Counted from the stretch's first letter, positions 25,416-35,215 are shown. The stretch is 51,744 nucleotides of DNA from RQOF01 sp964461135 (GCA_964461135.1 CAYWTB010000027.1:1-51744), one strand, 5' to 3'. Notes: generated by a model not told the origin, from the letters alone. Translations and numbers: made by a program.

Positions 25416-26324
25416 TTGAAATCGAGAGTATGGTTATTGTTTGCGATCATTACCACCAGTTTCTGGGGACTCTGGGGTGCAATTATTGAAATTCCGGAAA
25501 AAGCCGGCTTTCCTGCTACTTTAGGGTATACCGTCTGGGCACTTACTATGGTTCCTCCGGCCCTGGTTGCGCTTTATATTATTAAATGGAAACTCGAGTA
25601 TAATGGTCGAGCCATATTTTTAGGTGCTGTCATCGGTTTCCTGGGTGCAGGAGGGCAATTGATCCTCTTCCAGGCATTGCGCATGGGACCAGCTTATCTG
25701 GTTTTTCCGTTCATTTCTTTATCACCCGTCATAACCATACTACTATCCTACTGGATTTTAAAGGAACGGGCAAGTACCAGGGGATGGGTAGGTATTATTT
25801 TGGCGCTCCTGGCTATACCATTACTTTCGTACCAGTCTCCTAATAATGAAGGTACATCCGGTTTTCTGTGGATTATTATCTCCCTTTTGGTTTTTCTGGC
25901 CTGGGGAATCCAGGCATATGTCATGAAATTCGCCAATGAAACCATGAAAGCGGAAAGCATTTTCTTCTATATGATGCTCACCGGTATCCTTCTCATCCCA
26001 TTTGCTTTATTTATGACCGATTTTTCCCAGCCGATTAACTGGGGCTTCAAAGGGCCTTATCTCGCCGCAATGATCCAGATATTAAACTCAATTGGAGCAC
26101 TCTGCCTGGTTTATGCATTCCGGTATGGTAAAGCTATCATTGTCAGTCCATTAACCAATGCCGGAGCGCCTGTAATTACAATTATCATCTCTCTTATCAT
26201 TTACATGGTAATTCCTCATCCGGTGACCATAGCCGGCATGGTGCTGGCTGTTATTGCTGCTTTCCTGATGGCAATTGAATCTGAGGAACCCATCGAAGAA
26301 AAAGTAAAGGAATCATCAAATTAA
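25416..26324 (+). CDS. DMT-superfamily permease (module A; paralogue of 44511-45386)
   Basis: An inner-membrane protein of 302 residues with about ten helices (EamA/RhaT-like). It starts with TTG at 25416, 9 nt after AAGGAGAC. The protein is plainly a close paralogue of the permease at 44511-45386: both share GAIIEIPEKAGFPATLGY-like and LKERAS segments, GGQLILFQ, MTDFSQ.INWGF, YGKAII and VIPHPV, with well over half of positions alike by eye. A charged C-terminal tail (EEPIEEKVKESSN) is specific to this copy. No ABC or PTS sugar transporter is present in the locus, so sugar uptake by this protein is a reasonable inference. Confidence 0.87.
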   Translation: MKSRVWLLFAIITTSFWGLWGAIIEIPEKAGFPATLGYTVWALTMVPPALVALYIIKWKLEYNGRAIFLGAVIGFLGAGGQLILFQALRMGPAYLVFPFISLSPVITILLSYWILKERASTRGWVGIILALLAIPLLSYQSPNNEGTSGFLWIIISLLVFLAWGIQAYVMKFANETMKAESIFFYMMLTGILLIPFALFMTDFSQPINWGFKGPYLAAMIQILNSIGALCLVYAFRYGKAIIVSPLTNAGAPVITIIISLIIYMVIPHPVTIAGMVLAVIAAFLMAIESEEPIEEKVKESSN

Positions 26325-26397
26325 GATATGTGCAGAAAAATTAAAGAAGTCAGCGATTTAAAAAAACATTTGAGTTTATTAAAGAGGATAAAATGTC

Positions 26398-27660
26398 ATG
26401 ATTAAAAAAAAGATATATACAATCGCCCTAGGTGTTTTCATTTTGTTTATATGTATAATCAATTCAAGTTTTTCTTCGGAACCCATCATCTATTTTACTT
26501 ATAACTTTAATTTTAATCTGAATTTTGCAGAATGTCCTGTGGATAGTACCCCTGTTATGGTCAAACAGGGGCATATCCCATTATTGAATGTGTTCGAAAA
26601 ACATGAACGCTGGAAGGCAGATTTCTTTTTTACTGGTTATACCGATGATTATTTACAAAAGAACTTTCCTGATGTAGTGGCGAGAATTAAGAAAGGTTAT
26701 ACAAAAGAAAAATATAACATTGGAACTTATACATTTGATCATCCAATTCTCTCCTTGATTCCTTATGACGATGTTGTCCAACAATTGAGAGTGGGATTAG
26801 AATATGACCAAAAGGTGTGGGGCATCAGGCCTAAAGGACTATTCTTACCCGAGGTTTCCTGGGATATTTGTTTACCTCAAATAATGGACGAAGTAGGAAT
26901 AGAGTGGGTTTCAATTTACAAAGAAATTGTCCCTAAATATAAAGATGAATTGGTTTATCCATCTACGGCTTTTGTTGAAGGAATTAATGACACGAAAGCG
27001 AGAGTTGTGCTATGTACCCATTCCATGGATGCAGATGATGAAAGTCTGGAAGAATTCAGGGTTAAACTGAATAAGCTCTATGAAGCCTTAAAGAAGTTGG
27101 GCATCAAAGAATTCTTAGTTGCACTTAAAGACGATGCAGAAGTTTTATATTTTCGTTCAATAGAAATGTTGAATGAAGCGAATACAAATAAGCACTATAA
27201 ATGGGGTGATTCACTACCGGAGCTTCCTGCTATTCAATGGATGGATAAGAAACTAACGATGATTGAAGATTTACCTTATGCTGAATTTATGACGATGGGA
27301 GAATATATCGAAAAACATCCTCCTACAGAGATGATCTATGCAGAGAATATTTCCGGGCATGCCGACTTTAATTGGTGGTTGCGAGGCGAAGGAAGGGAGC
27401 GACTCAATGTTTTAGAAAACCAGGCGAGAGCTGAAATTACAACCGTTTCCTATATTATTGACCTTGCGGAGAAAATGGGCATGGTTGTCACGAAGTCTCG
27501 AAAATTACTTGAAGAAGCACGGTATCAACTCATGCTTGCAGAAAATAGTGATGGTAGAGGATTTGTTCCTCACTCCTCACGGAAAATCTTTGTAGCAACT
27601 GCTGCTGTTAAAGCGAAAGAACTGGCGAAGAAAGCGGCAGAAGCAATTACAAAGCAATAA
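26398..27660 (+). CDS. secreted GH57-like (glycoside hydrolase/deacetylase superfamily) protein
   Basis: A 420-residue exported protein (signal peptide 1-27). After it, HIPLLNVFEKHERWKADFFFTGY recalls the first barrel strands of GH57. GLFLPEVSWDICLPQIMDEVGIEWV fits GH57 motif 3, with Glu152 as candidate nucleophile, and VALKDDAEVLYF fits motif 4, with Asp245/Asp246 as candidate acid/base. A C-terminal helical part (QLMLAENSDGRGFVPHSS) also resembles GH57/GH38 enzymes. The classical HQPY motif 1 is not obvious. GH57 contains amylases, branching enzymes and an alpha-galactosidase, so the specificity is open. A polysaccharide deacetylase-like role is the main alternative. Confidence 0.7.
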   Translation: MIKKKIYTIALGVFILFICIINSSFSSEPIIYFTYNFNFNLNFAECPVDSTPVMVKQGHIPLLNVFEKHERWKADFFFTGYTDDYLQKNFPDVVARIKKGYTKEKYNIGTYTFDHPILSLIPYDDVVQQLRVGLEYDQKVWGIRPKGLFLPEVSWDICLPQIMDEVGIEWVSIYKEIVPKYKDELVYPSTAFVEGINDTKARVVLCTHSMDADDESLEEFRVKLNKLYEALKKLGIKEFLVALKDDAEVLYFRSIEMLNEANTNKHYKWGDSLPELPAIQWMDKKLTMIEDLPYAEFMTMGEYIEKHPPTEMIYAENISGHADFNWWLRGEGRERLNVLENQARAEITTVSYIIDLAEKMGMVVTKSRKLLEEARYQLMLAENSDGRGFVPHSSRKIFVATAAVKAKELAKKAAEAITKQ

Positions 27661-27720
27661 TCAAGTGATTTTAGCGAACCCAAATAACAGCCTCTGGTTA
27701 TTTTAATGAAATAATAAAGT

Positions 27721-27731
27721 AAGGAGGTGAT
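27721..27731 (+). other. orphan strong Shine-Dalgarno sequence
   Basis: AAGGAGGTGAT is complementary to the 16S anti-SD over 11 bases, yet no start codon lies at usable spacing downstream; the real RBS for the TonB receptor gene is a separate AGGAGGAG about 55 nt later. It may act as a ribosome standby site or be chance. A weak hairpin (27682-27688 with 27697-27703) precedes it. Confidence 0.3.
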
Positions 27732-27793
27732 ACAAACAAAAGAATTTAGTCTTTTTACTAAGGTAATAAAATTTAATTAAAGGAGGAGTAATT

Positions 27794-30439
27794 ATGATTA
27801 AGAGATGGGTATTACGGGGAAGTTTTGTTCTATTTTTCATAATAATGGTGCTTTTGATGACTCACTTTGATGCACTGGCAGGCACCACTGGAAAAATAGC
27901 TGGTACTGTTATGGATGCCGGTACCAATGAACCCTTGATTGGAGTTAATGTTATTATTGAAGGATGGCCAATGGGAGCGGCGACTGATACAGATGGGGAC
28001 TATTATATCATAAACGTGCCACCAGGAATCTATTCAATAACAGCCTCGTTTTTGGGTTACGCAACCGAAACAAAAGTTGAGGTTGGAGTTAATGTGGATC
28101 GTACCAGTAGGGTGGATTTTAAAATGAAAGTGGCTGCTATCGAAGGAGAAGCAGTAACTGTTGAAGCTGAAAGACCTTTAATTCGGAAGGACCTCACTGC
28201 CAGCATGACAGAAGTCGGTGGTGAAGAAATTACTTTAAGTCCTGCAGAAAATCTCCAAGAACAGATTAGGCAGCAGAGGGGAGTTCTAATTGGTGTAGCG
28301 GATCTGGGAAAAAGTGGGTTTCGTTTTATAAATACACCTGGGGATGAACTCCACCTTCGAGGTGGACGTGAAAATGAGACCGCATTCATGATTGATGGGA
28401 TGAGTGTCACTGATCCGTTTTGGGGCGGTTCCGATTATGTTCAGAATACATCAGCAAGCAGTATTACTGAAATGAGTACTTTGGCCGGAACCTTCAATGC
28501 TGAATACGGCAATGCAATGTCCGGGGTTATTAATGTCATTGCTAAAGAAGGAACAGGCACTTATCATGGTCACTTTTCGTCATACACCGATCAATTCGGG
28601 GTGGAAGATTGGGATCGTGGCACTTCGCAAAACGAATTAAGCCTCAGTGGACCAGTAATTCCAGGAAATGAAAACTTGACTTTGTTTTTAAATGGTCAAA
28701 ATCGAGCCACGGACGGTTATTTAAATGGATATATTTTTCCTAATTGGGTCGATTCACGAGGCGAAGATGTGAATCCTGTAACCGGGATACCAAACGGTAG
28801 TGCTGAGAAAGTCTCTCTTGACCAACAAGTGCTTTGGAATGGGATGGCAAAACTCAACTGGCGTATTTCGCCCCGTATCAAGCTTAGTACATTTGCAGTG
28901 TATAATGATATCAGAAAGGCTTTTTACCAACATTGGTTTAAATACAATCCGGAGGGTTCTCCATTTGAACACTCGAAAGACCTCATGCTAAATCTTAATT
29001 GGGTTCATACCCTAAGTCCCAGCACCTTTTATGAAGCTGGCATTTCTCGCCAAAAGAAAACCCGTTTTTTGGGTGTTTTCGATAGCTGGGATGATTATAT
29101 GGTAGTCCTCGAAGACTCAGATCCTTCGGGTAATTGGAGTGTAACAGGTGAGGATTGGACCTGGCAAAATGATAATTCTGAGACCTATGAGGGAAGGTTT
29201 TCGATAAGCAGTCAAATCAACAAAATTCATCTTATTAAGACAGGAGTAAGTTATCGCAAATTATCCTTAACTAGTGATAGTAGGAATCCGAATGAGAGAG
29301 GTATTTTTTATACAAATTATGAGCGTAATCCCTATGAGTTTGCCGCTTACATTCAGGATAAAATGGAATTTTCTCAAATTGGTATGATTTTAAATGCTGG
29401 GTTACGATTTGAAATGTGGAATGCGGATTCACCTTATTGGGTGGACATCACTAAACTTTTTGACATGGAGTTGAAAGATACTGAAACTAAAACAGAAATA
29501 TCCCCCCGTTTGGGTGTATCATATCCAATTGCCGAAACCGCTGCTTTTCACTTTGCTTACGGGCATTTCTATCAATTTCCCAAATATACATTGTTATATC
29601 AGGGACAGAGAGAATTAACTAACCCGGAAGATAAGTTTTGGAATGATCCGAATCTTCTAGATTGGAGAGGCGAACTTTATAATCCCATGCTTGAAATGAA
29701 TGATTTTCGCCTAGCCAACGCAAACATGGAACCTGAAAAAACGGTCTCCTATGAAGCTGGTGTGCAAACCAAAGTTACCCAGGACGTTGCTGTTGATGTT
29801 ACTGCATTTTATCGAGAGATGTCCAATCTGGTTGGTGAAAGATGGGTATTAGAAGCTGCCTCCGGTGCCGGGTTAAGATACTCTGACAATTATGATTATG
29901 GAAATGCAAAAGGGGTGGAGGTAGTAATTAACAAAAGATATAGCCATTATTTTTCACTACGTGCCAATTACACATTTTCCAAAGCGTTAGTTACCAGTTC
30001 AACTCCGTGGGCACAGATACAAATACAAAATCCTATTTTTAGAACATATAATGCCAATTGGGACCGACCTCATGCTTTTTCCTTCGATCTTTTTATCGGG
30101 AAACCTGAAAATTGGGGTATGAGTATATTTGGTAATTTCCAATCTGGATTACCATATTCCATTAGAGTAGAACCTAATACAGAAAGAATGCCCTATATCG
30201 GCACGGTTGATATGAGGTTAAGTAAAACCTTTAAATTCTTCGGATTTAAAGAAACTGTCTTTGTTAGAGTTCTAAATCTTTTTGACAGGAAGAATATTTA
30301 TTACGTCTATGAACAGAGCGGTAAACCGGATTTACCATTAGGGCTGGATCGTAATGAGCGAAATCTTAATGTTTATAATGACCCCAGTAACTACGGTCCA
30401 CCAAGAGAGGTAAGGTTAGGTGTTAGTATTGATATTTAG
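27794..30439 (+). CDS. TonB-dependent receptor with carboxypeptidase-regulatory-like domain
   Basis: An 881-residue outer-membrane receptor. A signal peptide (1-30) precedes a CarboxypepD_reg-like beta-sandwich (about 34-120: GKIAGTVMDAGTNEPLIGVNV, TDTDGDYYIINVPPG, ASFLGY). The plug domain (about 125-260) has LHLRGGRENETAFMIDGMSV and FNAEYGNAMSGVINV. The 22-stranded barrel covers the rest, with typical PRLGVSY, FHFAYGHFYQFP, YEAGVQTK and VFVRVLNLFDRKNIY segments. It resembles SusC/OAR-type receptors but no SusD partner is next to it. The AGGAGGAG site is 5 nt before the ATG. It probably imports an oligosaccharide or glycoconjugate across the outer membrane. Confidence 0.93.
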   Translation: MIKRWVLRGSFVLFFIIMVLLMTHFDALAGTTGKIAGTVMDAGTNEPLIGVNVIIEGWPMGAATDTDGDYYIINVPPGIYSITASFLGYATETKVEVGVNVDRTSRVDFKMKVAAIEGEAVTVEAERPLIRKDLTASMTEVGGEEITLSPAENLQEQIRQQRGVLIGVADLGKSGFRFINTPGDELHLRGGRENETAFMIDGMSVTDPFWGGSDYVQNTSASSITEMSTLAGTFNAEYGNAMSGVINVIAKEGTGTYHGHFSSYTDQFGVEDWDRGTSQNELSLSGPVIPGNENLTLFLNGQNRATDGYLNGYIFPNWVDSRGEDVNPVTGIPNGSAEKVSLDQQVLWNGMAKLNWRISPRIKLSTFAVYNDIRKAFYQHWFKYNPEGSPFEHSKDLMLNLNWVHTLSPSTFYEAGISRQKKTRFLGVFDSWDDYMVVLEDSDPSGNWSVTGEDWTWQNDNSETYEGRFSISSQINKIHLIKTGVSYRKLSLTSDSRNPNERGIFYTNYERNPYEFAAYIQDKMEFSQIGMILNAGLRFEMWNADSPYWVDITKLFDMELKDTETKTEISPRLGVSYPIAETAAFHFAYGHFYQFPKYTLLYQGQRELTNPEDKFWNDPNLLDWRGELYNPMLEMNDFRLANANMEPEKTVSYEAGVQTKVTQDVAVDVTAFYREMSNLVGERWVLEAASGAGLRYSDNYDYGNAKGVEVVINKRYSHYFSLRANYTFSKALVTSSTPWAQIQIQNPIFRTYNANWDRPHAFSFDLFIGKPENWGMSIFGNFQSGLPYSIRVEPNTERMPYIGTVDMRLSKTFKFFGFKETVFVRVLNLFDRKNIYYVYEQSGKPDLPLGLDRNERNLNVYNDPSNYGPPREVRLGVSIDI

Positions 30440-30498
30440 GATATTTTGGGGTCACAATTTCAATAATTAATTAGAAGGAATATTAGGAGACAAACATT

Positions 30499-32589
30499 AT
30501 GAAAGTAAAAATAGTAGGAGTAACCCTATCGTTAATGGGCTTATTTATAATATTCCCCTCAATCTCACAAGGGCAATTAGCTTATAAGCGATGGAACACC
30601 TTTGATGTTAACAGGATTGCGACCACATTTGGGAACTATGGATCAATTGCCGAAGGACAATTGTGGTACGGTTCCGGGCATCATCCGGCTTTTGAGTATC
30701 CAAACGGTAGTGGTGCTGAATATGGCATGGCCGTAGGATTTTACGTTGGTGGATATAGCGAAGATGGCGGTGGCGATAATCCCGATGGAAAATGGTATTT
30801 TGATATGAGCTTAGATGAGTATAAGGACAACTGGGATGACTACCATTGGGATCCATATGGCCCAGGTCCTTATGACAATGAAGTGCCTCTAACTGGTATT
30901 TTTAATTTTATTGGTCAAGCTCAACGTGCTGCAATGAGTGATGATCCGGATAGCTGGCCTGATCTATCTAATGGAGACGGAAGATACGGCTGGCCAACTC
31001 ACTACCCACATACCGGTGAACCCGTTTTACTGGATTCAACCGGTTGGCCTGGCTTTGGACCTAATGGTGAGCGAATCGGGGATCAAGAAAGTTTTGCCGT
31101 TGCTTATGCGGTAAATCATAGTGCGGAAATTCCTCCCGAGCGGTGGCTTAAGCTTCAAGTTGTGTATCGAGGCGTAGCTTTCAAAGGTAAATTGTATGAG
31201 GATTATATTTTCTGGACCTACTACATCACAAATATTGGACAAGAGGATATTACTGACTGTTATTTTGGAATGTGGATGGATTATAATTTTGTGTGGAATC
31301 AGAATTGGGAAAATCCTGAGTGTGAAGCCTTTGATATAAACCGCCAGATGGCGTATGCCTGGAATCCCGTTGGTAATCATCAAACACCGGCTGGTTTTAC
31401 AGTGGATCCCACAGCTTTTGCTGGAGTGATGTTTCAAAAAACCCCAAAGAGTGATGAAGGTGATCAAATGGGTGTTACGACTTTAAGTTGGGCTGTCGAT
31501 GCCGGTGGTGGCGATAGCGGAAACATTATGGATGATTTTTTCATTAGAAATATCCTGAATGATGGTAGCCCTTATGATACAGATGGGGATGGTATCGATG
31601 ATACTCAGGAACGGGATGGAATAGCTTACAATTACGGTTATACCCCGGAATATAGTAGTGCCGGGATGACCTTTATGAACTCTGGACCCTTTACCATGGC
31701 TCCCGGTGAAACAGATACTTTGATTGTATGTACAGTAATTGGAGATAATCTCCTGGATCTGAGGAAAAATGCAGATCGAGCCCAAAAACTGTATAATTCC
31801 GGTTGGCAAGTAGCCAAACCACCGCCAGAACCAATCGTTCAAGCAGAGGCAGGTGATGGGATTGTCACACTCTATTGGGGCAGAGAAAGTGAAACAGCAC
31901 CGGATTTTGAAGGCTACCGGATTTATAAATCCAAAGATGGTGGTGCTACCTGGGGTGACCGTGTTGTAACAGATCCTACCGGAACAGTGGTCGGATTTGT
32001 TCCTATAGCGCAATTTGATCTAGTTGATGGAATTGTTGGTCCATCAACAGATCCGGATGCTACTTGGTTGGATTTTGGCGACGATTCCGGAATGCCAGAT
32101 ACTACAGAAACTGGTCAATATTATTTTAGAGATACCGATTTAATTAACGGACTTAACTATAGGTACTATATAGCGGCATACAACACCGGACTGATAACAC
32201 CTCCGCCTGTAGAAAATTCACCTGTCACCGATCCATCAATAGTTGGAGATAATACAGTCCAAGCTACCCCCAGAGCAGCAGTTGCTACAACTTCACTAAA
32301 AGAAGTTAAAGTAGTTCCTAATCCATATCTGGCTGCAAATGAGTGGGAAACCACTTTAAATGTAAGAGAACTTCACTTTACGCATCTTCCTGCTCAGTGT
32401 ACAATTCGTATTTACAATTCGGCTGGCGAATTAGTTCGGACTCTGGAACATAACAATGGTACGAGTGAAGAAATTTGGAACTTGAGATCTTTTGGTGATC
32501 AGGAAGTAGCACCAGGGCTTTATTTCTATCATGTTAAGTCTGATAACCCAAAAGCTGAGAAGATAGATAAATTCCTTATCATCAAATAA
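30499..32589 (+). CDS. large secreted protein with FN3-like region and T9SS type A sorting domain
   Basis: A 696-residue exported protein of unknown activity. A signal peptide (1-26) is followed by a long domain rich in Gly, Asp, Trp and Tyr. A calcium-type DTDGDGIDDTQERDG motif lies near residue 355. An FN3-like segment (about 442-560; VTLYWGRES, FEGYRIYKSKDGG) follows, then a T9SS C-terminal domain (about 604-696; VVPNPY, IRIYNSAGELVRTL, APGLYFYHVKSD, KIDKFLIIK). The CTD directs export through the Por system and attachment at the surface. Its operon place next to the TonB receptor and PorV-like genes suggests a surface glycan-binding role, perhaps a functional stand-in for SusD. Confidence 0.85.
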   Translation: MKVKIVGVTLSLMGLFIIFPSISQGQLAYKRWNTFDVNRIATTFGNYGSIAEGQLWYGSGHHPAFEYPNGSGAEYGMAVGFYVGGYSEDGGGDNPDGKWYFDMSLDEYKDNWDDYHWDPYGPGPYDNEVPLTGIFNFIGQAQRAAMSDDPDSWPDLSNGDGRYGWPTHYPHTGEPVLLDSTGWPGFGPNGERIGDQESFAVAYAVNHSAEIPPERWLKLQVVYRGVAFKGKLYEDYIFWTYYITNIGQEDITDCYFGMWMDYNFVWNQNWENPECEAFDINRQMAYAWNPVGNHQTPAGFTVDPTAFAGVMFQKTPKSDEGDQMGVTTLSWAVDAGGGDSGNIMDDFFIRNILNDGSPYDTDGDGIDDTQERDGIAYNYGYTPEYSSAGMTFMNSGPFTMAPGETDTLIVCTVIGDNLLDLRKNADRAQKLYNSGWQVAKPPPEPIVQAEAGDGIVTLYWGRESETAPDFEGYRIYKSKDGGATWGDRVVTDPTGTVVGFVPIAQFDLVDGIVGPSTDPDATWLDFGDDSGMPDTTETGQYYFRDTDLINGLNYRYYIAAYNTGLITPPPVENSPVTDPSIVGDNTVQATPRAAVATTSLKEVKVVPNPYLAANEWETTLNVRELHFTHLPAQCTIRIYNSAGELVRTLEHNNGTSEEIWNLRSFGDQEVAPGLYFYHVKSDNPKAEKIDKFLIIK

Positions 32590-32653
32590 AGGAGTTTGTC
32601 TTGCTTCCGTTTGAGCTATAATGTTTTGAACAATAAATAATGAGGAATAAGTG

Positions 32654-33673
32654 ATGATTAGAAAAATAACAACAAGTCTGGTTTGGATCATAATTATCTG
32701 CTTTATGGTCTATGGACAAGAATCTTCGGAAGTAGGAACTTCTATGGCCAATTTTCTAAAAATCGGTGCTGGAGCGCGAGCTACGGCATTTGGGGATGCT
32801 TATGTTGCTATTGCGAATGACGCAAGCGCCACATACTGGAATCCTGGTGGCTTGGGCTTCCTTAAGAGAACTGAAGCTCTTTTTCAAAGCACTTCATGGA
32901 TCGCGAATTCAGATCTATATTTTTTCGCTATAGGTATGCCGGTTGGAAATTGGGGCACTTTCGGGGCAAGCGTTTATGCATTTGGATCGGGTGAAATGGA
33001 TGAGACAACATTACTTCAGCCGGAGGGCACCGGAAGATCCATCAGCGCATCTGATATTTCTATTGGTGTCTCATACTCCAGGCAATTGACAGACAGATTT
33101 TCTGCTGGTATGACTGTAAAATACATTAAAGAACAGCTATCTCGAGAGAGCGCCAGTACTTTAGCGTTTGATGTCGGAAGCATTTTTATTACCAATTTTT
33201 TACATGAAATGCGGATTGGAATTTCAATGTCAAATCTTGGTGGTAAAATGCATCTTGATGGACCTGATTTGATCCGCAGCCACGATTTAGCCCCCGATCT
33301 CCCGACGAATAGATTTGCTGATGCTTCCCTTTCAACACAAGATTGGGATCTTCCCCTAATTTTTCGGTTTGGCTTAGCAACCGATATATTCAAAACCGAT
33401 AATTCCCGTTTAACTGTTGCTTCAGCGATCAATGACTCCAGAGATTTTGAGCTACGTTATAACTACGGTGCGGAATATTCATTGGAAATAGTAAAAGACC
33501 AAATGGTATTCGCAAGAGCAGGTTTCAAAGATAACTATGATGAAGAAGGTTTAACTGCAGGAGGTGGAGTAATGTTGAAATTAGTGGGATATAACATTAG
33601 AGTCGATTATGCCTATGTCGATACGGGAAGATTGGGTAATTCACAACGGTATTCTATAGGTATCGTCTTTTAA
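32654..33673 (+). CDS. PorV/PorQ-family (UPF0164) outer-membrane beta-barrel
   Basis: A 339-residue outer-membrane protein with a signal peptide (1-24) followed by a 14-strand-type barrel. The N-terminal FLKIGAGARATAFGDAYVAIANDASATYWNPGGL is the family hallmark (FadL-like UPF0164/PorV). In T9SS, PorV shuttles cargo from the translocon to the attachment complex. Here the gene sits between a T9SS cargo gene and a lipoprotein gene, unlike core porV, which suggests a dedicated accessory copy. ATG 32654 is preferred over GTG 32651 because of GAGG spacing. Confidence 0.88.
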   Translation: MIRKITTSLVWIIIICFMVYGQESSEVGTSMANFLKIGAGARATAFGDAYVAIANDASATYWNPGGLGFLKRTEALFQSTSWIANSDLYFFAIGMPVGNWGTFGASVYAFGSGEMDETTLLQPEGTGRSISASDISIGVSYSRQLTDRFSAGMTVKYIKEQLSRESASTLAFDVGSIFITNFLHEMRIGISMSNLGGKMHLDGPDLIRSHDLAPDLPTNRFADASLSTQDWDLPLIFRFGLATDIFKTDNSRLTVASAINDSRDFELRYNYGAEYSLEIVKDQMVFARAGFKDNYDEEGLTAGGGVMLKLVGYNIRVDYAYVDTGRLGNSQRYSIGIVF

Positions 33674-33706
33674 ACTACTATATCAAAATATTTACAGGAG
33701 GAAAAA

Positions 33707-35101
33707 ATGAATCTAAATCGGATAAAATGGTATAACTTGTTTTGCTTTGTTATTATCCTATTGGCATTTTTAAGTTGTACCAAGGAATGGCCACAGACTC
33801 CTGTGGAAAGCACCCGACCCGAAATAATGTCGATTAGTCCAGATATGTGGGAGTTTATGGTTTCTCCTTCAACAACTATCTCTTTGACCTTTGATGAACT
33901 AATGGATCTTGAGACAATTAGGGATCACGCTTCTATTACGGATGCAGACGGGAACACGGTGAGCGGTAGCTGGAGTTCCAATGGGAATACAGCTATCTTT
34001 ACTCCATCTACAAATTTATCTACACTCACCCGTTATGATGTAATGATTGAAGGTGCTTTCGAGAATCAGAAATGGAAAGAACCTGGACCACGGGATGTCC
34101 ATGGCAATTCTTTATATGATGATTTTACTTCTCATTTCGCTACTGAAGGAGATTTTGGCGCCGGTCTCATATATTTGGGTCCAGGCCCTAACTGGGGTGA
34201 CCGAACCACAGTCGCACGCGTATCTAACCTACAGGATGTTGTAACATTGGAGGGTTTTGAAGGCGCGCAAGGAATAGACTTGAACTCTGATGGCAGCATT
34301 CTCTACGTTGCTGATCCAGAGGGTAACGCAGTAGGTGTAGTTGAGACAGCAGGCTTTAGTATTAGTGAAACAGTCGCACTACCGGACTCTGTTGAGGACG
34401 CTTGGATTGTCGGGGTCAAGCCGGATGACAGTGAGGTGTGGGTCCTTTGCCGAGGCACCAATCATCTGGTTGTCATTGAAACGGTAAACAACACGATTAC
34501 CCATGTGCTACCCCTGAATGACTATTGTCTTGATGGAGGTTTCCTCTATCACATTCTATTCAGCAGCGATGGAGAGAGGGCCTTCGTGAGTACACGTCTT
34601 TCTAAGTCTGTCTTGAAAATCAATACCAATGACTACGAAGTGAAGCGGGAGAAAGTCGTCGATGAAGTGGAGCATATCCAGGGATTCTGGATCAGTCCTG
34701 ATGATTCGAAACTCTATCTTGGCAATACATGGGGAATGGAACCATCAATCGTAATCGTGAGTACGGAAGCCGATATGCCCACGCTGGGAACCATCGATTT
34801 GCCCGAGGAATGGGGTGATTCAAAGGATATGACAAGCTACGGTAACTATCTCTACGTAAGTTTGCGCTGGATGGGTATCATATATAAGATTGATATGACT
34901 ACTGAAGAAGTGCTGACATATGGATGGGCCGGCGATGAACCTGAGGAAGTTGGCTTAGAGTCTATTGATATTGATCCGAGTGGCAAGGTGATTTATGCAA
35001 TTGCTCCTGATCAGGAAGGGATCGCTGTCTTTAATGCTGATGATATTACTTTTCTCGGTTATATAGATTCAGGAAGTTGGTGGCAGATTGTTACTCGGTA
35101 A
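33707..35101 (+). CDS. lipoprotein with Ig-like (Big_5) domain and YVTN-type beta-propeller
   Basis: A 464-residue protein. A lipobox (LAFLSC, Cys24) shows that it is a lipoprotein. Residues 35-150 form an Ig-like domain (SPSTTISLTFDELMD, TRYDVMIEG), resembling Big_5. Residues 155-460 form a beta-propeller with repeats such as GIDLNSDGSILYVAD, VGVKPDDSEVWVLCR, ILFSSDGERAFVST, FWISPDDSKLYLGN and IDIDPSGKVIYAIA. It could be a surface lectin or a partner of the TonB receptor. The GC content of the propeller half looks higher than that of the N-terminal half by eye. A long hairpin follows the stop, ending the operon that starts near 26398 or earlier. Confidence 0.86.
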   Translation: MNLNRIKWYNLFCFVIILLAFLSCTKEWPQTPVESTRPEIMSISPDMWEFMVSPSTTISLTFDELMDLETIRDHASITDADGNTVSGSWSSNGNTAIFTPSTNLSTLTRYDVMIEGAFENQKWKEPGPRDVHGNSLYDDFTSHFATEGDFGAGLIYLGPGPNWGDRTTVARVSNLQDVVTLEGFEGAQGIDLNSDGSILYVADPEGNAVGVVETAGFSISETVALPDSVEDAWIVGVKPDDSEVWVLCRGTNHLVVIETVNNTITHVLPLNDYCLDGGFLYHILFSSDGERAFVSTRLSKSVLKINTNDYEVKREKVVDEVEHIQGFWISPDDSKLYLGNTWGMEPSIVIVSTEADMPTLGTIDLPEEWGDSKDMTSYGNYLYVSLRWMGIIYKIDMTTEEVLTYGWAGDEPEEVGLESIDIDPSGKVIYAIAPDQEGIAVFNADDITFLGYIDSGSWWQIVTR

Positions 35102-35119
35102 CTTTAGAAGACCGGGCTT

Positions 35120-35194
35120 TGCGAGCTTATCTCAGAGTATATATACTTTTCTCTGTTAATTGCATGACCCTGAGGTAAGTTCGCAGTAGCTTTT
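35120..35194 (+). terminator. long RNA stem-loop with T-run after the lipoprotein gene
   Basis: TGCGAGCTTATCTCAG (35120-35135) pairs with CTGAGGTAAGTTCGCA (35170-35185) over 16 positions when two G-U wobbles are allowed. The loop contains AGTATATATACT, a 12-bp palindrome. TTTTT follows at 35191-35195. It begins 19 nt after the lipoprotein stop, so it probably ends the TonB/PorV operon. Confidence 0.6.
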
Positions 35195-35215
35195 TCCAGG
35201 ATTAGTGTAAGTAGA

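Noticed and set aside
27794..32589. Classical SusC/SusD pair
   Set aside because: The gene after the TonB receptor has FN3-like and T9SS sorting regions and no SusD TPR-type helical repeats or lipobox.
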